DNA from: Myxococcales bacterium
GTDB taxonomy: Bacteria > Myxococcota_A > Polyangia > Polyangiales > Ga0077539
Length of the DNA stretch: 63,321 bases
Reading direction: 5' to 3'
Assembly (NCBI GenBank): GCA_030652255.1
Contig: JAUSAZ010000172.1
Span: 1-63,321, forward strand
Shown here: piece by piece, positions 34,233 to 42,630 of the stretch
Layout of the letters: every line of letters starts with the position of its first letter
How positions within the stretch are numbered: the stretch's first letter is position 1
Notes under the pieces: generated by a model
Database searches by the model: none
What the model was told of the DNA's origin: nothing
Seen by the model: the letters and a program-made list of their open reading frames with translations, nothing else
Translations under genes and position numbers: made by a program

Positions 34233-34930
34233 TGCGCCGCTCGACCGCCGCCCTCGCCGCCTGCCTCGCCCTGCACAGCGCCTGCGCCACGCGCGCGCTC
34301 ACGATGCCCCCGGCCCGCCGCCGCGACTACAGCACCGGGGCCTACGCGCAGGCCGACCCGGCGTCGCGGCCGGGCAACGGGTCGCTCTTCAGCGAGGCCG
34401 TCGCGGGCTACCTCGAAGACACCCGCGCGGTGCGGGTGGGCGACCTCGTGGTGGTGGTCATCGACGAGCAGGCCAACGCCCGCGGCGGGGCGACCACCCG
34501 CACGCTCCGGGAGTCGAGCCACGAGATGGGGCTCACCAACCTGATGGGGCTCATCCCCGCGCTGCGCACGGCGTACCCCGAGCTCGACCCCACGCAGCTC
34601 CTGGCCTTCGCGAGCCGCACCAACTTCAACGCCGACGGCAACACCGCCCGCACCGGCGCCCTCGACGGCAACGTCGCGGTGCGCATCGTGCGCGAGATGC
34701 CCAACGGCGACCTCTTCCTGGAGGGCACCAAGACCGTCCGGGTCAACAACGAGCAGTACCACCTGTACATCTCCGGCCTCGTGCGCCGCGCCGACATCAC
34801 CCGCGAGAACACCGTGGCCTCGTCCCGCATCGCCGACGCCCAGGTGGAGTTCAGCGGCGAGGGCGAGGTGGCCGACACCCAGCACCGCGGCTGGCTCATG
34901 CGCCTCCTCGACGTGATCAACCCCTTCTGA
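34232..34930 (+). CDS. flgH: L-ring lipoprotein FlgH
   Basis: A 232-residue outer-membrane lipoprotein with a lipobox at LALHSAC. Family motifs: NGSLFSEAVAGYLEDTRAVR, VGDLVVVVIDEQANARGGAT, GNVAVRIVREMPNGDLFLEG, TKTVRVNNEQYHLYISGLVR, TVASSRIADAQVEFSGEGEV. Size is normal. Presence of L- and P-rings shows a diderm cell. One-base overlap with flgA. Confidence 0.95.
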   Translation: MRRSTAALAACLALHSACATRALTMPPARRRDYSTGAYAQADPASRPGNGSLFSEAVAGYLEDTRAVRVGDLVVVVIDEQANARGGATTRTLRESSHEMGLTNLMGLIPALRTAYPELDPTQLLAFASRTNFNADGNTARTGALDGNVAVRIVREMPNGDLFLEGTKTVRVNNEQYHLYISGLVRRADITRENTVASSRIADAQVEFSGEGEVADTQHRGWLMRLLDVINPF

Positions 34931-34935
34931 GCGCC

Positions 34936-36039
34936 GTGCGAACCACACCCCTCCTCACCGTGCTCCTCGTCGCCTTCGCGCTGCTCGCGCGCCCGGCGAC
35001 CTCGCGCGCCGAGCACCTCCGCGACCTCGCGGACGTCTCCGGCGCCCGCGGCAACCAGCTCCTCGGGTACGGTCTCGTGACGGGCCTCGCCAACACCGGC
35101 GACGACCTCAACGCCCCCTTCACGGCCCAGTCGGTCATCGCGATGCTCCGGCGCCTCGGGGTGCAGGCCGACCCGAGCCAGTTCCGGCTGCGCAACGTCG
35201 CGGCGGTGATGGTCACGGCCAGCATCCCGGCCTTCGCGCGCCAGGGCACCACCCTCGACGTCACCGTGTCGTCCATCGGCAACGCCCGCTCCCTCGCCGG
35301 GGGCGTGCTGTTGCAGACCGTGCTTCGCGGCGCCGATCAGCGCGCCTACGCCCTCGCCCAGGGCCCCATCACCACCGGCGGCTTCTTCGCCCAGGGCTTC
35401 TCCGGCACCACCGTCCGCAGCGGGACCATCACCGTCGGGCGCATCGCCGAGGGCGGCACCGTCGAGCACGAGATCCCGGTCACCCTGGTGACCGACGGCG
35501 CCCTGCGGCTCAACCTCCGACGGCCGGGCTTCACCGTCGCGTCGCGCATCGCCGCGGCGGTCAACCAGCGCTTCGGCGCCGGCACGGCCAGCACCCGCGA
35601 CAGCGGCGCGGTGTCGGTGCGCGTGCCCGAGGGCACCGAGCTCGTGGACTTCATCGCCGGGCTCGAAGACCTCGACGTCGCCCCGGTGCGCCAGGCCCGG
35701 GTGGTCATCAACGAGCGCACCGGCACCATCGTCGCGGGCGGCGACGTGCGCATCTCCCCGGCGGTGGTGGTGCACGGCAACATGACCGTGGTGATCCGCG
35801 AGGCCCCGACGGTGGTGCAGCCCAACGCCCTCGGCGGCGGCACCACCGCCGTGGTGCCCAACAGCACCGTGACCGCCACCGACCCGCCGCCCAGCGTGAC
35901 CTACCTCACCGGCGCCCCCACCCTGGCCGACGTCTCGTCCGCCCTCGGGCGCCTCGGGCTGCCGCCGCGCGAGCTGGCCAGCGTGCTGGAGGCCCTCCGC
36001 GGGGCCGGGGCCATCGAGGCCGACGTGGAGATCCAATGA
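34936..36039 (+). CDS. flgI: P-ring protein FlgI
   Basis: A 367-residue periplasmic ring protein. Signal peptide ends near RPATSRAEH. Core motifs: LADVSGARGNQLLGYGLVTG, LRNVAAVMVTASIPAFARQG, TTLDVTVSSIGNARSLAGGV, VNQRFGAGTASTRDSGAVSV. GTG 34936 gives the natural signal peptide. Stop overlaps the next gene as ATGA. Confidence 0.95.
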   Translation: MRTTPLLTVLLVAFALLARPATSRAEHLRDLADVSGARGNQLLGYGLVTGLANTGDDLNAPFTAQSVIAMLRRLGVQADPSQFRLRNVAAVMVTASIPAFARQGTTLDVTVSSIGNARSLAGGVLLQTVLRGADQRAYALAQGPITTGGFFAQGFSGTTVRSGTITVGRIAEGGTVEHEIPVTLVTDGALRLNLRRPGFTVASRIAAAVNQRFGAGTASTRDSGAVSVRVPEGTELVDFIAGLEDLDVAPVRQARVVINERTGTIVAGGDVRISPAVVVHGNMTVVIREAPTVVQPNALGGGTTAVVPNSTVTATDPPPSVTYLTGAPTLADVSSALGRLGLPPRELASVLEALRGAGAIEADVEIQ

Positions 36040-36398
36040 GCAACCCGATCAACCCCAGCGCGGCCGTGGGACTCACTTCTCCGACCGCACCCACCGGCCC
36101 GGCGGGCGGCGCCCGCCCGGTGGAGAGCGACCTGCACCGGGTGGCGAGCGAGTTCGAGGCGATGCTCCTGCGGCAGCTGCTGCACACCGCCAAGATGGGC
36201 GGCGCCGCCGGGAGCTACGGGGACATGGCCGTCGACGCCCTGGCCACGGGCATCAGCCAGGCGGGCGGAATCGGGCTCACGCGGCAGCTGGAGGCCGTGC
36301 TGGCCGGGCAGATCGCGCACACCGGGGCGGCGCCGGTGATTTCTCGTTCAAGTTCCGACGGAGGTGGGCGTTCTGGTGCAGGTCCAGACACCCCTTAG
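36036..36398 (+). CDS. flgJ: Rod-cap protein, FlgJ N-terminal-type
   Basis: A 120-residue protein equal to the FlgJ N-terminal rod-binding domain: VASEFEAMLLRQLLHTAKMG then GSYGDMAVDALATGISQAGG and IGLTRQLEAVLAGQ. No muramidase domain is attached; the matching glucosaminidase is a separate gene at 9709. Many non-gamma bacteria carry such short FlgJ. It overlaps flgI by 4 bp. The C-terminal 25 residues are Ser/Gly-rich. Confidence 0.85.
   Translation: MSNPINPSAAVGLTSPTAPTGPAGGARPVESDLHRVASEFEAMLLRQLLHTAKMGGAAGSYGDMAVDALATGISQAGGIGLTRQLEAVLAGQIAHTGAAPVISRSSSDGGGRSGAGPDTP
36348..36374 (+). promoter_or_regulatory. Candidate sigma-28 (FliA) site before flgM
   Basis: TCAAGTTC (36348-36355) is close to the -35 consensus TAAAGTTT, with 11 bases to GGCGTTCT (36367-36374), a weak match to GCCGATAA. 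It lies inside the flgJ end, 44 bp before flgM. The same TCAAG core is in the fliC candidate. FlgM and FlgKL are usual FliA targets. Confidence 0.3.
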
Positions 36399-36417
36399 AG
36401 CCTCTGAGGATCGAACC

Positions 36418-36684
36418 ATGCGCATTCCCTTCGTATCCCCCACCCCCGGCCTCGACCCTGCGAAGGTCCCCGTCCGTCCTGGCGCCAGGCCCGCGAGCGG
36501 CGCCGACGACGCGGCGGACGAGAGCGTGCATGTGCGGGTGTCGGCGAAGAGCCGCGAGCTCTCCATCGCGTCCGAGGGTGACATCGACGCCGCGAAGGTC
36601 TCGCGGCTCAAGGCCTCCATCGAAGCGGGCACCTTCCGCATCGACGCGAGGGAGATCGCGGAGCGCATCGCCCGCGGCGGCTGA
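36418..36684 (+). CDS. flgM: Anti-sigma-28 factor FlgM
   Basis: An 88-residue protein with a disordered, Pro-rich N-terminus and the conserved C-terminal sigma-binding helices: VHVRVSAKSRELSIASEGDI followed by DAAKVSRLKASIEAGTFRID and AREIAERIARGG. It holds FliA until the hook is complete and is then exported. ATG 36418 gives the standard length. Followed by flgN after 19 bp. Confidence 0.92.
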   Translation: MRIPFVSPTPGLDPAKVPVRPGARPASGADDAADESVHVRVSAKSRELSIASEGDIDAAKVSRLKASIEAGTFRIDAREIAERIARGG

Positions 36685-36703
36685 GCAGGAAAGAGGTTGT
36701 CTG

Positions 36704-37027
36704 ATGAGCCCGGAGCAGCTGTTCGGACGGTTCGATCGACTCCTGGAAGAAGAGCGGGCGGCCATCCGCCGCCTCGACGGCGCGCGGGTCCACGACATCG
36801 CCGCGGAGAAGGCCGACCTCTTCCTGGAAATCCGCGAGAACATCCGCGGGCGCTCCGACCTCGCGCTTCGCTTCGGTGAGCTGGCCGCCGGGCTGCGTCG
36901 CAACGCCGTGCTCCTCGCCCACGCCCGCGACTGCCTCCGCGACGTGCTCTCGGCCTTCCACGACGGCAGCCCCGCCACCCCCTACGCCCCGGCGATCGTG
37001 TCGTCGGGCCTGTCGGTCCGGGGCTGA
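36704..37027 (+). CDS. flgN: FlgK/FlgL chaperone FlgN-like
   Basis: A 107-residue, helical protein: EQLFGRFDRLLEEERAAIRR, LDGARVHDIAAEKADLFLEI, RENIRGRSDLALRFGELAAG. This pattern of long amphipathic helices with an E-K-x-D/E-L block fits the FlgN family. Position between flgM and flgK supports it. AGAGG lies about 7 bases before ATG 36704. Confidence 0.82.
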   Translation: MSPEQLFGRFDRLLEEERAAIRRLDGARVHDIAAEKADLFLEIRENIRGRSDLALRFGELAAGLRRNAVLLAHARDCLRDVLSAFHDGSPATPYAPAIVSSGLSVRG

Positions 37028-37035
37028 GCCGCACG

Positions 37036-38418
37036 ATGCCCTCCCTCTTCTCCCTCCTCAACGTCGCCCGCGACGGCATGCAGGCCCAGTCCGCCGGGGT
37101 GTCCGTCACCGGACAGAACATCTCCAACGTCAACACCCCCGGCTACGTGCGCCGGGGCGTGGTGCTCTCCGCCCGGGCCTTCGGCCAGGACAGCACCGGC
37201 GGCGTCTCGGTCCTGGGCATCTCCCGCTCCTTCAACCGCTTCGCGCACGGCCGCGTCGTCGAGGAGCACGGCCGCCGCGGCGCCGCCGCCGCCCGCGCCG
37301 AGGCCCTCACGGCCACCGAGGCCTCGCTCACGCCCAACAGCCGCACCGTGGCCGACCGGGTCAACGCGATGTTCCAGGCCTTCGACACCCTGAGCGGCGC
37401 GCCCGGCGACGCCGCCGCCCGCCTGGAGGTCCTCCAGCAGGCGGGCAACCTCGCGCAGCAGGTCTCGAGCACCGCGGGCGACCTGGCCACCCAGCGCGAC
37501 GAGCTCTTCACCCAGGCCCGCGGCGTGGCCGGCGAGGTCAACACCCGCCTCGCCCGCATCGCCACCCTCAACCGCGCCATCGCCGAAGCCACCGCCCTCG
37601 GCGACGCCGGGGCCGACCTGCGCGACCAGCGCGACCTGCTGGTGCAGGAGGTGGGCGACCGCCTCGGGGCGCGCTCCATCGAGGACGCCACCGGGCAGGT
37701 CACCCTCTTCTCCGCGGGCACCGTGCTGGTCGAGGGCGGCAACGCCTCGTCGGTGTCGGTGAGCCTCGACCCGGCCAACAACCTTCGACTCACCGTGGCG
37801 CAGCCCGGCGGGGCGACCACCGACGCCACCGCGGGGATGACCCAGGGCACCCTCGGCGGGCTGCGCGAGGCCCGCGACGTCGACATCGTGGCTGCGCAGA
37901 CCTCCCTCGACCAGTTCGCCTTCGACCTCGCCACGGCGGTCAACACGGCCCACGCCGCGGGCTTCGGCCTCGACGCCGTGAGCGGTCGCAACCTCTTCGC
38001 GGCCCCCGCCGTGGTCGCCGGGGCGGCCCGCGCGATGGCCCTCGACCCGGCCGTCATCGGGCAGCCCGACCGGGTCGCCGCCGCCGCCGCAGCCGGCGAC
38101 ATCCCGGGCGGCAACAACGTCGCGCTCCAGCTCGCCGGGCTGGCCAGCCGACCCCTCGGCGCCGCGGCCACCACGCCCGCCGAGCGCTTCGGCGCCGTCG
38201 CGGCCGACCTCGGCGTGCGGCTCCAGTCGGCCCTCGCCGAGGAGCAGCTGCGCGACGACACCGTGTACCAGGCCGAGACCCTCCGGGAGAGCGCCGCGGG
38301 CGTCTCGCTCGACGAGGAGATGGTCAACCTGTCGAAGTTCCAGCGCGCCTTCGAGGCCTCGACCCGCGTGCTGCGGGTGGCCGACGAGCTGCTCGACACC
38401 CTGATGAAGTCCTTCTGA
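37036..38418 (+). CDS. flgK: Hook-filament junction protein FlgK
   Basis: A 460-residue protein. N-terminal LFSLLNVARDGMQAQSAGVS with VTGQNISNVNTPGYVRRGVV; helical D1 region (DLATQRDELFTQARGVAGEV, LRDQRDLLVQEVGDRLGARS); C-terminal SLDEEMVNLSKFQRAFEAST followed by RVLRVADELLDTLMKSF, the FlgK end. Starts 8 bp after flgN and overlaps flgL by one base. Confidence 0.95.
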   Translation: MPSLFSLLNVARDGMQAQSAGVSVTGQNISNVNTPGYVRRGVVLSARAFGQDSTGGVSVLGISRSFNRFAHGRVVEEHGRRGAAAARAEALTATEASLTPNSRTVADRVNAMFQAFDTLSGAPGDAAARLEVLQQAGNLAQQVSSTAGDLATQRDELFTQARGVAGEVNTRLARIATLNRAIAEATALGDAGADLRDQRDLLVQEVGDRLGARSIEDATGQVTLFSAGTVLVEGGNASSVSVSLDPANNLRLTVAQPGGATTDATAGMTQGTLGGLREARDVDIVAAQTSLDQFAFDLATAVNTAHAAGFGLDAVSGRNLFAAPAVVAGAARAMALDPAVIGQPDRVAAAAAAGDIPGGNNVALQLAGLASRPLGAAATTPAERFGAVAADLGVRLQSALAEEQLRDDTVYQAETLRESAAGVSLDEEMVNLSKFQRAFEASTRVLRVADELLDTLMKSF

Positions 38419-39293
38419 TGCGCATCACCGACAAGATGGCCATCGACGCCGCGCGCCAGGGCCAGGGCCGCGCGGTGCGGCAGTTCACCGAGGCGAGCCG
38501 GGTGGCCTCCACCGGGCTGCGGGTCAACGCCCCCTCGGACGACCCGGTCGCCTGGTCGATGAAGGTGCGCCAGGACGCGCAGCTCGAGCGCATGGACAAC
38601 CGCACCCGCACGCTCTCCCGCGCCGGGAGCGACCTCAACACCGCGGAGTCCATCCTGGCCAGCGCGGGCGACCTGCTCGAGGAGGCCCGCTCGCTCGCCG
38701 TGCAGGCGGCCAACGGCGGCATCGACGCGCAGACCCGGCTCAACATGAGCGGCCAGATCAACGCGCTGCGCGACTCGCTCATCGGCCTCGCCAACACCCG
38801 CGGCAGCAACGGGTACCTCTTCGGCGGCACCGCCACGGCCGCGGCGCCCTTCAGCGCCGCCGGGGTGTTCACGGGCAACGACACCGCCGTCGCGCTCGAG
38901 GTCGCCGACGGGGTGACCACCCGCGCCAACGCCAGCGGCGCCATGGCCTTCACCGTCGCCGGCGGGCGCGACCTCATGGCCGACCTCCAGGCCTTCGCCA
39001 CCGCCCTCTCCACCAACAACCTCGCGGGCATCCAAGGCGCCATCGGCACGATGGAGGCGGGGCACCGCCAGCTCGTCACCGCGCAGGTCACCACGGGCAT
39101 CGCCGCCGAGCGGCTGCACTCCTCCGTCGAGGTCACCAGCGGGGCCATGCTCTCCGTCGCCACCGCGCGCGCCAACGCGATCGAGGCCGACGCGGTCGAC
39201 GCCTTCACGTCGCTCTCGCTCACCCGCGCGGGCTACGAGCGCAGCATCGCCATCACCCGCGAGCTGCTCCAGGTCTCCTCGGTCACGCGCTGA
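38418..39293 (+). CDS. flgL: Hook-filament junction protein FlgL
   Basis: A 291-residue flagellin-like protein. N-terminal MRITDKMAIDAARQGQGRAV, GLRVNAPSDDPVAWSMKVRQ, AESILASAGDLLEEARSLAV, and the FlgL-type GSNGYLFGGTATAAAPF segment. C-terminal AIEADAVDAFTSLSLTRAGY. Last gene of the plus-strand basal-body run. The following 82 bp contains only a weak GC hairpin (near 39301-39318). Confidence 0.93.
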   Translation: MRITDKMAIDAARQGQGRAVRQFTEASRVASTGLRVNAPSDDPVAWSMKVRQDAQLERMDNRTRTLSRAGSDLNTAESILASAGDLLEEARSLAVQAANGGIDAQTRLNMSGQINALRDSLIGLANTRGSNGYLFGGTATAAAPFSAAGVFTGNDTAVALEVADGVTTRANASGAMAFTVAGGRDLMADLQAFATALSTNNLAGIQGAIGTMEAGHRQLVTAQVTTGIAAERLHSSVEVTSGAMLSVATARANAIEADAVDAFTSLSLTRAGYERSIAITRELLQVSSVTR

Positions 39294-39375
39294 CCCCCGG
39301 GGCCCCCCTCCTCCGGGGCATCGCCTTCGCGCGGCGGATCGCGCACCATCGCGCAGAGGTCCCCTGAATCCCCCA

Positions 39376-40233
39376 ATGAGCACCCTGGTCTTCGGCGCTG
39401 GGTTTCTCGGGCGGCGCTTCGCGAGGGAGCTGCCCCTCGCCACGCTCTCGACGGTCGACATCACCGACCGCGACGCCGTCGCCGCCGCGATCCGCGGCGC
39501 CCGCGCGGAGGTGGTCATCAACGCCGCGGGCAAGACCGGCCGGCCCAACGTCGACTGGTGCGAGACCCACCGCGGGCCGACCTGGCGCAGCAACGTGCTC
39601 GGCGCCCTCGAGCTCGCCGAGGCCTGCGAGGCAGCGGGCGCCCACCTGGTGCACGTGGGCTCCGGGTGTGTGTTCTACGGCCCGTCGCCCTCCCCCGGCG
39701 GGTGGCGCGAGGACGACCCCGCCAACCCCATCTCCTATTACAGCCGGAGTAAGTACGCGGCCGACCTGCTGCTGGCCCCGCTGCCCCACGTCGCCGTCGT
39801 CCGCATCCGGATGCCGGTCGACGCCGCGGTGCACCCGCGCAACCTCATCACCAAGCTCGCGGGCTACGCGCAGGTGGTCGACGTGGAGAACTCCGTCACC
39901 GTCGTCGACGACCTCGTGGGCGTCGTCGCCGCCCTCGCCGCGCGCCGCGCCAGCGGGGTGTTCCACGCGACCAACCCGGGCACCCTGCGGCACCGCGACC
40001 TGCTGGCGCTCTACCGCCAGGTGGTCGACCCGTCGCACCGCTGCGAGCTCATCGGCGAAGGCGAGCTCGTCGCCCGTGGCCTCGCCGCGGCGCCGCGCTC
40101 CAACTGCGTCCTGGCCTCTCCCCGGCTCGACGGGCTGGGCCTCGCGATGCGCCCCGTCGGGGTCGCGCTCGCCGACGTGATGTCCCGCTACGCCGCCGAC
40201 CTCCGCGCGCGGGCGCATCAGCCCGGGGCGTAG
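39376..40233 (+). CDS. RmlD-like NAD(P)-dependent sugar epimerase/reductase
   Basis: A 285-residue extended SDR protein. Rossmann motif GAGFLGRRF near the start, a substrate-domain block EVVINAAGKTGRPNVDWCET, HLVHVGSGCVFYG (catalytic Ser/Thr region) and the catalytic YYSRSKYAAD (Y-x-x-x-K). Closest in layout to dTDP-4-dehydrorhamnose reductase or related nucleotide-sugar enzymes. It lies between flgL and glycosyltransferases, so it probably makes the sugar added to the filament (inference). Its 3' end overlaps the convergent gene by 16 bp. Confidence 0.8.
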   Translation: MSTLVFGAGFLGRRFARELPLATLSTVDITDRDAVAAAIRGARAEVVINAAGKTGRPNVDWCETHRGPTWRSNVLGALELAEACEAAGAHLVHVGSGCVFYGPSPSPGGWREDDPANPISYYSRSKYAADLLLAPLPHVAVVRIRMPVDAAVHPRNLITKLAGYAQVVDVENSVTVVDDLVGVVAALAARRASGVFHATNPGTLRHRDLLALYRQVVDPSHRCELIGEGELVARGLAAAPRSNCVLASPRLDGLGLAMRPVGVALADVMSRYAADLRARAHQPGA

Positions 40234-41027
40234 ACCTCGCCCTCGGACACCGTGTGCAGGAAGCCGAAGGTCGGCTCGACCTTCCCGGCGCCGCTGGTGA
40301 GCGCGCGCATCAGGAAGTAGCTGCCGAGGCGCTCGTTGCAGAAGGCCAGCGCCCGGAGCTGCCCCGGCTCCTGAGAGACCGGCCGGTGGCTGCGCAGGAA
40401 CTCGTAGCTCACCCGCCGCATCTTCTCGACCGCGTCGAGGAAGACCGGGACGGGATAGACCCCCATCTCCACGCCCCCGGGCACGAAGAGCGACGTCGCG
40501 AAGAACTCCGCGGACATCTGCCACGTCATGATCCCGAGCTCGACGGCGATGGCCGTGTAGCGCAGCAGGTCGGGCACCCGGTGGTTGCTCCCGTACTGCG
40601 CGTACAGGTTGCCCAGCAGCACGGGCTGCGAGAGCAGGTACGGCGCCGGGAGGGAGTTCTGTAGCGCGTCGACCTCCACGTCGCGTAGGGCGTCCGCCGC
40701 GACGAGGTACATCCCCGGGTAGTTGGTGGACTTCGCCCCGAGGGCCTTCGGGGCGACGAACTTCCGGTACTGGAGGATCGACACCCGGTCGCCCGCGCCC
40801 CACGCCGCGCCGCCCTCCCGGAGGATGGTCTCGATGGCGAAGGTGCCCGCGCTCCCGCCGAGGAAGGGGTGCCAGGTCTCCAGCTCCGGCGCGATCTCCC
40901 CGGCGCGGATGCACCGCTGCGCTCCGCCGCGGGGCGCCTCCCCCGGGCCCAGCCAGATCACCGTGCACCCGCTCGACAGCGGCACCTCGATGGGCTTGTG
41001 GGCGATGCAGAAGGTCTGGATGCTCAT
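40218..41027 (-). CDS. DUF4422-like protein (putative glycosyltransferase)
   Basis: A 269-residue cytosolic protein. MSIQTFCIAHKPIEVPLSSG recalls the HKP opening of DUF4422 sugar transferases, and DRVSILQYRKFV their HYRR block; CNERLGSYFLMRAL recalls their SERL block. Similarity is by eye and partial. ATG 41027 overlaps the stop of the upstream GT4-TPR gene (ATGA), so it is the third gene of an operon with two glycosyltransferases. No membrane segment. Could be an unrelated family. Confidence 0.55.
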   Translation of the reverse strand: MSIQTFCIAHKPIEVPLSSGCTVIWLGPGEAPRGGAQRCIRAGEIAPELETWHPFLGGSAGTFAIETILREGGAAWGAGDRVSILQYRKFVAPKALGAKSTNYPGMYLVAADALRDVEVDALQNSLPAPYLLSQPVLLGNLYAQYGSNHRVPDLLRYTAIAVELGIMTWQMSAEFFATSLFVPGGVEMGVYPVPVFLDAVEKMRRVSYEFLRSHRPVSQEPGQLRALAFCNERLGSYFLMRALTSGAGKVEPTFGFLHTVSEGEVYAPG

Positions 41028-42604
41028 CGCTCGCTCTCCTCTCCTCGGTCGCTGCTCGGTGTCGGAGGTGCGACGGAGCGCGCGAACCCTCCTGCCATCC
41101 GATCGAAGTGATCGGCCTCCTTCGTGTTGCCCAGCTGCCGCAGCGCGCGGGCGGCGTGGGCGTAGGGCATCTCGTAGGCGGGGAAGAGCTCGGCCGCCGC
41201 GAGGAATTGCTGGAAGCCCGCGGCGGGCTCACCCCTCGCGAGCAGGGCCGACCCGAGCGCCAGCCGCCCCTGGATCGAGCGCGGATCGCGGCGCAGCGCC
41301 TCGCCCAGGTCGGCTTCGCCCTGGAGGTGGCAGCCCAGGTAGAGGTACGGCAGCGGGTGCTGCGGCTCCAGCGCTGCCGCGGCGCGCAGCATCTCGGTGC
41401 CGCGCTTCACGTCGCCGTCCTGCCCGAGCAGCACGAGGCCGTCGTGCAGCAGCGACTCGAAGCGTGTGTGCGAGAGCACCGCGTGGCGCCCGACCACCTC
41501 GGCGCCCTCCCAGGTCGCGATGTCGGCCAGCAGTCGGGCGGGATCGCCCACAGCGCGCGGGGGTCGGCCGGGCTCGGCGAGGAGCTCGTCGTAGTAGGCG
41601 ACCCGATCACCGGCGTGGTCGGCCATCAGGCGCCCGGAGCGCACGGAGTCGTAGGCCCGGGCGCGCACCCGCTCGCGCGCTGCGGGGTCTGCCGCGAGGG
41701 CCTCCAGCACCGCGACGAGCTCCTCGGGCGTGGCGAAGAGGAAGCCGTTGTCGCCATCGCGGACGGTGCCCAGGTAAGGGGTCAGCGACTGCACCACCGG
41801 CACCGCGCCCCACCCCGCGTACTCCAGGAACTTCACGTCCGAGCGCGATCGATTGAAGGCCGTGTCGGCGATGGGGGCGATGCCGACGTCGAGCCCGGCG
41901 ACGAAGTCGAAGTAGGCCTCGATGGAGCCCGGGGCGGTGCGCCGCTTGCGGCCCTCGGGCAGCGCCCCGAAGAGCCGCCAGATCGCGTCGGAGCACATGA
42001 GGTGGAGCGTGACCTGCGGGTGCCGGAGCACGAAGCCCGAGAGCGCGCCCGCGACCGCGGCCATGTCGTCGAGGTGACCGCTCGATCCGCCCCAGCCGAT
42101 CACGAGTCCGTCGGATGGGACGGCGGGCGCGGCGCGGCGCGGCGGGAGCGCGACGACCTGGTTGGGGAAGACCCGGCCGCGCGGGTTGAGGTGCCCGTAG
42201 CAGCGCATCAGCTCGTCGACGCTGTACTGCACCGCGTCGCACGACTGCGCGATCCGGCGGAAGAGCCGCACGTTCTCGGGCGACGCGAAGAAGGCGGAGA
42301 CCGGGCTCCAGGCGGGCACGGCGCCCATGTCGTCGTTGATCTCGAAGACCGTGAGGGCCCCGGCGTCGCGCCGCCTCCGGATGATCGGGAGGAGGTCGGG
42401 GTTGCAGACGCCGTTGAGCACCACGACGTCCGCCTGCTCCAGGATCAGGTCGCGCTTGCGGTGCACCTGGTCGAGGTTGACCACGTAGACCCCGTCGCCC
42501 GTGGCCATCGCCCGGCCCGGCGCGAAGGTGCGATAGAACCAGTCGCCGCCCCGGGTGGCGTGCGGCGGGTCGACCTGGGCGATGAGCATCGGGCGCGTGG
42601 CCAT
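41024..42604 (-). CDS. GT4-like glycosyltransferase with TPR-like C-terminus
   Basis: A 526-residue cytosolic protein. Residues 1-370 form a GT-B fold: QADVVVLNGVCNPDLLPIIR, FEINDDMGAVPAWSP, GLVIGWGGSSGHLDDMAAVA, then the donor-side block LDVGIAPIADTAFNRSRSDV, KFLEYAGWGAVPVVQSLTPY and GDNGFLF (GT4 E-x7-E region). The last 130 residues are helical repeats of TPR type (YLGCHLQGEADLGEAL, AHAARALRQLGNTKEADHFD). ATG 42604 follows the GT41-FkbM gene by 26 bp. Likely extends a glycan on the flagellin or on lipids. Confidence 0.75.
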   Translation of the reverse strand: MATRPMLIAQVDPPHATRGGDWFYRTFAPGRAMATGDGVYVVNLDQVHRKRDLILEQADVVVLNGVCNPDLLPIIRRRRDAGALTVFEINDDMGAVPAWSPVSAFFASPENVRLFRRIAQSCDAVQYSVDELMRCYGHLNPRGRVFPNQVVALPPRRAAPAVPSDGLVIGWGGSSGHLDDMAAVAGALSGFVLRHPQVTLHLMCSDAIWRLFGALPEGRKRRTAPGSIEAYFDFVAGLDVGIAPIADTAFNRSRSDVKFLEYAGWGAVPVVQSLTPYLGTVRDGDNGFLFATPEELVAVLEALAADPAARERVRARAYDSVRSGRLMADHAGDRVAYYDELLAEPGRPPRAVGDPARLLADIATWEGAEVVGRHAVLSHTRFESLLHDGLVLLGQDGDVKRGTEMLRAAAALEPQHPLPYLYLGCHLQGEADLGEALRRDPRSIQGRLALGSALLARGEPAAGFQQFLAAAELFPAYEMPYAHAARALRQLGNTKEADHFDRMAGGFARSVAPPTPSSDRGEESER

Positions 42605-42630
42605 CGGTGGGAGGGGTTGAGGGGTCCCGG

